This document shows positions 55,111 through 64,000 of a DNA stretch of 64,000 bases, in pieces. Where the stretch lies: the NCBI GenBank assembly GCA_003116975.1, contig BGKB01000242.1:310001-374000 (forward strand), written 5' to 3'. Origin of the DNA: Aurantiochytrium sp. KH105. Its lineage: Eukaryota; Sar; Bigyra; Thraustochytrida; Thraustochytriidae. The position numbers and the translations under genes were made by a program. How positions within the stretch are numbered: position 1 is the first letter of the stretch; each line of letters begins with the position of its first letter. Below the pieces are notes generated by a model. That model was given only the letters and a program-made list of their open reading frames with translations, was not told where the DNA came from and made no database searches.

Positions 55111-58100
55111 ATCGGTCGCTAGATTTGACGATACCGGCTGACAGAAGTGACGATGCTGGTCGCTACAATTGAAGGTATCAGTTGGCGACCAGAAAGGAAA
55201 GTTGTGCTGAAGGAATTGGCTGTTGTTGACAGCAAATGGTCGTTGATCAACGATGCGATGGGTGCTACATGAAGCAATCATCGCCACATTCCTTTCTCTA
55301 TGCGAGGTCATCAAAGAGCTTGCCGACCACCGGATGCGCGGCACTGCATCAAGATGAAGAAGATGTCATGCGATTTGGAGGTAGCATTTTAGTCAAAAGG
55401 GGAGTTCGAACGGATGAAGGCGACTGTCGTATAGGAAGAGTGAAAGATGATGGTTGCAGGGCAGTATTCCTGAGATTCTAGGAAAAACGGAGAGGCTGAG
55501 AGCCCGCAAATGGGGCGATCTCAATGATGTCGACCTCCGACTTTTATGTTTTTTCTTCAAGGTCGATGTTGATTTGTTGCGTTTACGACGTTATTGAAGG
55601 GCTTGGCTTTGGCTTGCTTTTTTGTTCTTTTGCACGATGCTGGCAATATCGCTTCGATCAGAAGAAAATACTCTACTTTCTCATAGCAGCATTCTTGGCT
55701 GCGCGTTGAGAACAGCGACGCAATCATTCTATTCTGACTATGACCAAGCGGAAAAAAAAAGAAAAAAAGGCAGCCAAGCCAAGCTAAGCCAAGCCAAGCT
55801 AAGCCAAGACAAGACAAGACAAGACATGGCGAACATATCATCAAACAAGCAAGTTTACAAGAAGCAGAAGGGACGCTTCCGTTTTTGCGAACAAGGCGCG
55901 TGCTCAAGTTTTACCTTCCTGTGTGTGGAATATGGGAAGAGTAGAAGAAGGCATAGAAAGACGCCCTCCTGGAAGATCTTGGAGCCAATGGCTGACGCTC
56001 ACCTAAGCGAAGACCGAGGGGTTTGATTCCTGGCAGGCTTGGCGAAATTGAACACTTTTTTCGGCAGCCAGCCAACACTATTTGGCAAGAAAACTTTTTC
56101 GCTCGCTCGCTCGCTCGCTCGTTCGTTAGTTCGCTCGCCCTAAAAAATGCCTCAACCTGCGCGTCGCGATAGCGTTCATTCTCATCAGCCCTCAGCCTCG
56201 GCTCCTTGGTCGGACCCGGTCAGCCAGCGTGCAGGCCATACGCAGTTGTTATTGCTCCGAGCGCGGAGCAAGAATTTCGATGCTGCCTGAGCGCGTGCAT
56301 TCGCGGGCGCGTGTGTCAGCCATGCGCGGGGGTGCGCGAGCGGGGCGAGCGTAGCTTCCGATCCGGCCTGCCGGTTTACGCTGCCGCGCGCAATTCCCAT
56401 GGGACGCCCCGGTGATTTCCCACGCGGGCCGGGCCGGGCCATGTCGGCTCCGCGCGACGCTGACCCACCCCTGGTCGTCGTTCGTCTGGCTGGTGGTCGG
56501 GAGTCCGCGATGAAGGAGCTCTCGGCCATCCATCCTACATCCATCCATGCCTGCCATCTTCGTGCGTCCATCGCGGGCGTCGTCAGCCTCCGCAAGGTTT
56601 CCGTCGCTCGTGGTCAGCCAGCAGAAATACATACACTCGTCTACAACAAGCAGGGCAGTCCCGTGGCCTGTGCATCGCTTTCTTTTGCGTCGCGCGAGGA
56701 CACGCCGTCCAGCAGGCCACCACTCGCCCGCGGCTGCACCCACGCACGCGCCTTGCCCTTTATTGCCCTTTATTGCCCGGCCTGGCTCGGGGCCGCGGCG
56801 GCCGTGCCTCCGTGTCCGCTGGCTGCACCTGCACGCGCATCTGCATCTGCATATGCGTGACTGCTCCGCCTCCGCCGCCCAGAGCGAGCGGCAGGATGGA
56901 GCGAGGCCCTCGCGCCGGGCTTGCTTGCTCGCTCGCTTGCTTGCTCCGCGCAAGCTGCAGCTTGCGCGCTAGCTTGGCCGCTAGCTTGGCCGCAGAAGCT
57001 GGGCGCCGGTCTGCGGGCGCCTTGGGGCGCCTTCTGCGCGCCTTGGCGCTGCTGGCCTTACTGCGAAGCGGCTGCGGCTGCGGCTGGCAAAACAGGGCGG
57101 GGCAGGCTGCGCAGGCCGGGCAGGGCTGCTAGGCGCGACCCTGGTTTCCAGGCAGGCACGCCAGGCCGCGCTGGCCGATGCGAGATCGCGCGCGCGAGCG
57201 GGAGGAGAGGTAACGCACTTGCTTGCTTGCTTGCTTGCCTACTTGCTGTTGTTTGGTGGGGGCGCTTACGAGTCCAGTCTTGAGTCTCACTTTCTTGTCA
57301 TGTCTCGCCTCGACTTGTGGTCGCGGCGCTTCCTGTTTCTTACCGAAAGACGGGGAGAAGAAGAAGGACAAGCTTTCTTTCTTCTGTCCACCGTGCTGTG
57401 TCATACCATGCCGCGTCGTTCCAATCCGGCCAGGCCCCGCCCCGCCCCGCCCCGCCGAAACGTCACGACGCCGGCCCGACCTGACCCGGGCTGGACTCCG
57501 CGAGCTCCGCTCCGCACCGCATGGCATGGCATGGCATCGCGTCGCATCGCGTCGCATCGCGTCGCGAGCCTGGAGGGAGGAGGCGAGGGCGCTGCGGCGA
57601 CTTCGGCGCGGGCGCGCTTCGACCCTGGCTTCGGCCGGACGGGACGGCGCCTCTGAATCCGTGCATGGACCAGTGCGTCGTGGACGAACCCGAATGACGG
57701 CGAATTCACGACTCGCGACGCGGGCTTGCTTGGCCGGGCAGTATAGCAGAGCGAACAGCCTGGCGGAGTGTCGTCGTTCACTTTCTTTTCTTTCGTTCCT
57801 TGTCTGTCCCCGACTCGACATCGCTGTCGCGGCAGTGGCCCGCGCTGGCGGGGCTTGTCGGTCGGTCGGTCGCTCGCTCGCTCGCCATGGGTCGGTTGGT
57901 CGATCGGTGCTGGCGCGGCGGAAGCTCGGCGGCGGTGGTCGGTGGCTGCGAAGGGGCAGCACGGCTGGCTGCGGTTGGTGGCTGACCTGCGACGCGCAGC
58001 GCGGGTCCCGACGCGACTGGTCGATGCGACGCGATGCAGAGCGGAGCAGCTCTGCGCAGCATCGACAGACACCCCGCAGAACACGGTCTCGAATCCAGGC

Positions 58101-58657
58101 TCGGCCCCACATCGGAGGAAATGCCCGTCCACACCGTGCGGGGGGGGGGTAAAAGGTGGCCGGGCGGCCGGGACAAGCCTGGAAGCATCCACCATGGCCA
58201 TCAGCACAAGAGCTTCCTGAGCCCAGAGCGCTGCGGGACCTGCATCAAAGCCTGCCTCCCACAGTATACTACTTGCGGGAAGCTATTTTGGACTTTCGTC
58301 TCCTCTGCGCGTCCTGCGCCCAAGCTGCCCCCCCCCCCTGCTTTCATCGTAGAAGCCGCTTCCGCCGCAGTGTTGCTGCGACAAAACGTGGTATCGGAAT
58401 ACGGGGTATGGCACAGACAGTGAAAAGGGAAGAAAGAAAGTGCAAAAAAAAGGAAGCTGCTGCTGAGGCGCACGTTGCGGGCAGCTGCAGAGACCGAGTG
58501 CAGCGCTGGCAGCGTCGGAAACGAGACGAGACAAGACGAGACGAGCGAAACGAAACCAATCGAACCGAGTCGAATCGAATGGAAACGACCGTTGACGTCG
58601 TGGCGGGCGGCCGTGCATTCGAGCTGGCTGGCTTGCTGGCTCGGCCAGAAGAGCAAT

Positions 58658-58794
<137 letters not shown>

Positions 58795-60834
58795 GCGTGG
58801 ACGCAATTCGTGCCAGGCCCGGCCGGGCAGCCAGCGCCGGCAGTCACGCCGATCGCGGCGGCACATGTCGACGGCCATGGCCCGCTTGCTGCAAGTGCTG
58901 CATTGCAGTGCAGGCCACTGAGCGTGCCACGCAGGCTGCAGCCCTCCGCTGCCGGCTGTCTGCCAGCCCTCGCCAGGGCCGCCGGCTGCATTCGAGTCGA
59001 GTGCCGGCGCGGTGGTTGCTTCGCTTCTTCAAGTTGCTTCGCTTCTTCACGCGCGCGCGCGCGAGACTTGACTTGAGTGCGCGCGCCGTGCTCCCCCTCC
59101 GCCCCGACTCGCGTGCTGCCTCCTCAGGCTGCCGTTGGGGCACGTGAAGAACTCGGATCGAGCCTCGGGAGAAGGAGAGCGAGAAGGGGAGCGAGAGCGG
59201 CGGCGGCAGCGAGGAGGGCGTTGAGATACGTGGACGAAGGAGCGCGGTGGCGGGTGGGACATGACTATGCGAAAGGACGAACGTACCGAACGAACGCTGG
59301 GAGGCCGTCAAAAGCTCGGCTTTGCTTCGCAGCATCTGCGTATGTTATAAGTGGTGGCTGGACATTGCTTGATTGCTTGACTGATTGGTTGATTGACTGA
59401 TTAAAGTTGATTGATCGATTGACCGAACACACACAGCGCCGCGGGATGTCGCGGGACAGGTAGAGCGCCGGGGCGGCCCGAGGAAAAGTCTGCGGCGGAC
59501 CGCGATGTCGCATGTCGGTCCGGGGCGGTGGGGCGGAGCGGGGCGAGGCGGGGCGGGCCAACCAACGCTCGTCCGCAGCCCGCGCTGCGTGGACGGCAGT
59601 CCTGAGGGAAGGGAAGGAAGAAGCGCAGGAAGCGCGTATTCGGGTTGGTTGATTGATGATTGGAGGATTGATCAATCGATCGATGGACTGAAAATCGATT
59701 GACCGCCGCTCGAGTCGGGAATCCCGAAAGATACCTCGAAAAAGAATCCGTGGGAGATGGGGCAAGCGCCTTGCCCTCTTTTCTCTCCTTCCCTTTCCTA
59801 TTGTTGGACCGGCGGCCCTTTGGCTTTACGCCGCTGCGGCTGCCGCCCGAGCCGGACGCGTCTGCCTGTCCTGTCCTGTCCTGTCCTGCCCCTCTGGCAG
59901 GCATGTGTGAGTGTGCCAGCCAAGTACAACCTGCGCCCGGGCGGGACGCGTGCGCCAGCGGGCCGGGACAGAACGCAGCAGCCAGCACAGATCAGGCTGG
60001 ATGGTTGCTGCAAACGTGACTCGGATAGGGATGATTCTGGAGGGGTTGCACGGAGTACGCTGGGACGCGTATTTGCAGTATTGAGATATGCAAGGATGGT
60101 AGAAGGGATATCACATCGACAGCATAGTTTATAGTCGCCAGCCAGCTCACACCCCACTGGCAGGCGACCACTAGCCCTGGTAGCTAATTGGCCACGGTGG
60201 CTGCAACCAGGGAGCATATCTTGCCTCGCAATTTGCGACCAGCCAGGCTGGGCGGGCGTGGAATGGCCCCGCCACTGCTCGTAGACAGCCACCAGCGACC
60301 GAAGACGGATGGCCGGATCGCATCGCCTTGTGTGGCCACTGGGCGGGCTGGGGCCATATGCGTTGGAGCAGCTACCTTACAGGTATAGCATACTTCTTAG
60401 GTTTGCGAAGATTGAAGCACGAGCTCTATCTTGAGTGCTAAAGATGGCAGAATTACGACATGCTGTGAGCCTTGCGAGGAGAAACCGGTACATGGTGGCG
60501 ACCTTGCGTGCATCGAAGACGCCTGGCCGGCGACTCGAACTGCCTTTCTTCTTGACAGTTCAAGTTTCGGCAACACCGAGGCCATGGTGGGTGGCTAGCC
60601 GGGCGGAGAAAAGAATCGGGCGAAGAGGCGCGGCCCTTTACGACCTGCGAAGGAGCGCGGGGCGAATTTTGCAGCGGCGACGTCTATGATTCCCTAGGCT
60701 GTGGGAACCTATAACGCAAAGAGTCAGTGCGGCGGCACGCAGTGCAAGAGATGCGTTGCGAAGCCGCAGGTGTGCACTTTTTCGCCTCTTGCCCTTTCTT
60801 CCTTTTATCCTTTCTTCCATCTTTTCTATTTTCT

Positions 60835-60893
60835 TTTTTCTTCTTTTTCTTTCTTTTTTTTTTTTTTTCTTTTCTTTTCTTTTCTTTTCTTTT
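60835..60893. repeat. T-rich / TTTTC pyrimidine tract
   Basis: An almost pure T/C stretch with TTTTC pentamers at its right end (60870-60893), in an otherwise GC-rich segment. Confidence 0.8.
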
Positions 60894-62885
60894 CCCTGTG
60901 CCTTCTCGTTGTTACTCCCAGGGCCTTTCTTTGCATCAAAGGTGATCGACTGCGACTGATTCCGAGTGCACGCTCGCAGCGACGCGGATGCAGGCCAAAT
61001 CCGATGCCGCTGCCGACGGCGCGCAGCATGCGGCGGGACGGGGTGGCGACGCATGACCACGCAGCCAGCTCTTCATTCACTCGCTCACTCGTTGGTCGAC
61101 CAGTACAGCACCGCATTGCACGGCCTGGGCTTGGCCGCCACATTGCCCCACCGCGCTCCCCCGGCCGCCATTCTTCATCCAGGACAGAAACTCCAGGCTC
61201 GCGTTTGCACTCGAGTCGCGTCGCGTCGCGAAGCGTGCGTTGCGAATTGGCGCTCCGCAACCTTGCGCGCCCTGCGCCGCGCCGCAGAGCTGGCTGCTCG
61301 GCCGGCCGTGGTCTTCCGCGTCCATTGGCTCGCCAGGCGGGTGGACGCAGGAGAGGACGCGGCTGTCCAGGGAGCGCTTGGAACGATCCCTGCTTCCCGA
61401 CGCGATCGCGGCCGTTCGCCCTCGAGTGTTTTCCACAACGCCTTCAAGGAATTGTCCCGAAAGAAAGCGCGACTTCCGGCTGGTACGGGCCGCGCTCTTT
61501 CGCTCGCCAGCTAGTAGCTCGCCTAGCCTAGCCGCCATGCATGCGGCCCGCGGCGGCGGCAGCGCAGGCGGCGCAGGCGAGGAAAGGCGAGGCCGACGCA
61601 CGCTTCGGGTCCGAGGCACCTCGAAGCGAAGCGCTTTGACGCGATGCGCCCTGTCCTGCTGCTTTGTCATGACTTGTTGCGGCAGGCGACGCGACGCGAT
61701 CCTCGAGGGAGCAAGACTCGTGCAGCGTAACGGCAGCACGGATCTCGGACCAAATGGAATAACTCGGGCCACCCTTCGCGTCGAGTCTCTGTGGCGAGCT
61801 TGCAAAGGCGCCGCAGAGAGCAGTTGCGAGCGGAGGTCCAGAGAGACCGACCGCAAGGCGCCGCTTCCAACGTGGTACTTGCCAAGCCGTTGGTGGTGGG
61901 GCCGAGGCCCTTGCCTGGACTTCGTGCAAGTATGCCCCTCTGCATGACCTCCTCAACTTGAACGCAGCGCATGAGTTTCGCTTTTCGACGTAGTACTTGC
62001 TTGTGCTCGAAGACGACGGCCGGGAGAACGAAAGAGACGCCTGACGCAAGGCCACGACGATCGTGGGAGATCGTCAAGACGGTCGCCGTAATGAAGGATA
62101 AGCAGACGAAGGCTACGGGACGAAATGAGGTAGTTGCCCTCGGACCCGTGCCAGCTCGTCTGGGCAGGTGGCCAAAAATCAGCCGGATGCTGTTCGCGGG
62201 ACTGAAGACCTTGTGGTGGCGGTTGCGTGCCCGCCGAGCAACGGCTGGCTCGCTGGCTGGCCATGGTGGCTGGCCATGGTGGCTGGCCAGCTGTCTCTTG
62301 CTGGCCGTTTTCCATCATGCTACCTCTGGGAGTAGCCGCGGCGGCGCCAACAGACAAAGGCCCTGGGGGTAATTCAATTGTCTTCATTGCGGGCCAAACT
62401 GTCGGTTTTCTCTACAGTCAGCCTGCCTGCAGTGCAGTGCGCAAAGAATGTGCCACGGCCGCAGCAGGGACAAGAGTTCGACAAGAGGAAGCGGCCATGA
62501 GCAAGAGCAAGAGCAAGAGGGGACAAACTCAATGAACCAATTGCTTGCCAGCCAGGCAGAAGGGGCGACTTTTTTTTGCAGCCTTTTGCAGACCCTGGCA
62601 TCCGTTTCATCTGCATTCAATAGCCCCATCACGGTGTCGGCCGCGGACAAATTGTGGCCGTAGGCTGCCCGTTCTAACGAATCTCTGGTGCAATTCCACG
62701 GTTATTGCTTGTTTCCTTGCTTGATTCCTGCCACTCATTTGCCCGTTCTTTCTTTTGCACAACACGCAGCAGCGAGCTTGCGAGCGCGACTGACCGGACA
62801 CCCTTATGCAGTGCATCACTTCTTTGGTCGAGAAGGGTCGCGTGCCTTGTCCCCGATACGATTGCTTTCCACGACTGCTGTTGGG

Positions 62886-62977
62886 TTAGCGTTGAAGAAG
62901 AGGAATTACTATTCCATGTCATAGAAGTGGGCTAGCGTTGAAGAAGAGGTATTACTATTCCATATCATAGAAGTGAG
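62886..62977. repeat. 46-bp tandem duplication
   Basis: Two adjacent copies begin TAGCGTTGAAGAAGAGG and end CATAGAAGTG. They differ at a few positions (GAATTACT versus GTATTACT, CATGTC versus CATATC). The period is 46 bp. Confidence 0.88.
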
Positions 62978-63013
62978 CGCGCCCGCCGATTTTGTTTCCT
63001 TTTTGCAATGGTG

Positions 63014-63014
63014 G

Positions 63015-63066
<52 letters not shown>

Positions 63067-63069
63067 CAA
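63014..63069. repeat. (AGGC)n array, about 13 copies
   Basis: A perfect AGGC tetranucleotide run of about 55 bp; together with the AAGC array it marks the right end as rich in purine-GC tetranucleotides. Confidence 0.92.
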
Positions 63070-64000
63070 CTGCCATTCACCATGTCACGCCCTGCCTCCC
63101 CCCCCCTCGGCGTTGGCCTGTGTGGCCTGTGGTCTGGGGCGCTCTCAGTTCTACCAAAACGAAAAGCATTTTGGCTCCCAGTGCCGTCGTCGCCGCCCTT
63201 GGAGGCCGTGCGAGGGCTGCAGACAGACACTTGCTCGCACGCTTGCTGGACGCACGTCTGCACGTGCGCGCACATTCGCACCGCCAGTTTTTTCGCGCGC
63301 AGGCCTCTGCGCAGGCTTCGCAAAGGAAGCACACGGTGAGCGTGCGACTGCGACTGCGAGCGCGCAGGACATTCACAGCCGGGAAGGTGTGTCGCGCAGG
63401 GCGCCTTCAATCACGCGTGCAGATGCAGACGGTGGCTAGCGTAGCCTCACGAAGCCAAGCCAAGCAAAAACAAGCCAAGACAACAGCAAGCCCAGGCAGG
63501 TGATTGAATCCGCCAGCAGGCCAGCCAGCCACCAGACAGTCTTGCATGGAGCGTACGCGCCTGGGCAGCAAGCATTGTTTGCCATCAATTGGTTGGTCGC
63601 TTGCGCCAAGGGCGCCTTGTCAAGCACCAGGGCCTGTCGGCTGGCTCCGCGTGTGCTGCAGGAAAGCGCAGTGCGATCTCGCCACACTGCAGCGAACTGG
63701 ATTATCTTCACGATTTTTTTTTGATTTTTTTCTTGCGATAACACTTTCTTGTTTGTTTTCTCTCTCTCTCTCTGCATGCAGAGGCGCGGGCTGGCGCAAG
63801 GGCCTGGAAGAGGCGTTGCGAAGTGAACCCGGCGTGTCGCGAACAGCAAGCAAGCAGACTAGCTAGCTAGCTAGCACTGCAAGCAGGCATGTAGCTCGCA
63901 CTCCACCTCACTCCCCGCTGCCACCTCCAGCTCACCTCAGCCGCCACGACCGCCGGCCAATTCCACAGTCGCAGCCGGCGCAAACAATGCAGTGCAACGC

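Noticed and set aside
54082..55344. 420-codon open frame on the minus strand with repeats of the type AIRSI-DSQ
   Set aside because: It is the translation of the 28-bp minisatellite plus antisense-frame CSN3 DNA. Other frames across the array are open as well, which is expected from a repeat lacking stops.
55960..56045. A tRNA-like stretch with a GGTTTGATTCC T-loop look-alike
   Set aside because: The flanking bases do not form a T stem, and no acceptor or anticodon stem can be built.

Overview
This is nuclear DNA of a eukaryote. The window has COP9 signalosome and APC/C subunits, a CLASP-type TOG protein, a YTM1/WDR12 ribosome-assembly factor, Rab28, an enkurin, and spliceosomal GT-AG introns. 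The DNA is GC-rich. Most genes are single exons, and only three of about 22 (CDC26, a BioD/DRTGG-like P-loop protein, enkurin) need introns to make sense. Several genes belong to flagellum-linked families: Rab28, enkurin, two EF-hand/WD40 proteins and a TPR/RPAP3_C protein. I infer a zoosporic, intron-poor protist, most likely a stramenopile of the thraustochytrid (labyrinthulomycete) type. The lineage is inference; no rRNA or other marker is in the window.

Layout. 1-5.5 kb: the first 45 codons of an SPX protein, an orphan membrane protein and a Gpc1-type glycerophosphocholine acyltransferase. 5.5-17.8 kb: Rab28, an F-box/SMI1 protein, a large acidic protein with a region resembling the distal end of the dynein stalk, a single-chain acyl-CoA carboxylase, and a secreted Cys-rich protein. 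19.9-26 kb: a predicted GPI-anchored acidic Cys-rich protein, a two-exon CDC26 and a three-exon BioD/DRTGG-like protein. 26-38.6 kb: EF-hand/WD40 protein 1, a CLASP-type protein, a TPR/RPAP3_C protein, YTM1/WDR12 and a four-exon enkurin. 39.6-54.3 kb: a membrane-anchored tandem kinase, a cystatin, an ER J-domain protein, EF-hand/WD40 protein 2, a Ser-rich protein ending in SUMO-interaction-like motifs, and CSN3.

Genes alternate strand almost throughout: 18 of 21 neighbouring pairs lie on opposite strands. Convergent partners are usually 70-375 bp apart and divergent partners 0.4-2.1 kb apart, so most promoters probably lie in shared divergent spacers.

From 54.6 kb to the right end no gene can be supported. 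This stretch starts with a 28-bp minisatellite and continues as GC-rich DNA full of tetranucleotide arrays, including about 33 copies of AAGC. It looks like repeat-rich, possibly subtelomeric, sequence. I found no tRNA, rRNA, transposase, reverse transcriptase or CRISPR array.

The observations most worth following are the single-chain BC-BCCP-CT carboxylase with altered biotin and active-site motifs, the dynein-stalk-like region outside a dynein, the strand-alternating gene order, the dispersed TAGGCCTA palindrome, and the tandem kinase whose first domain reads HND instead of HRD.
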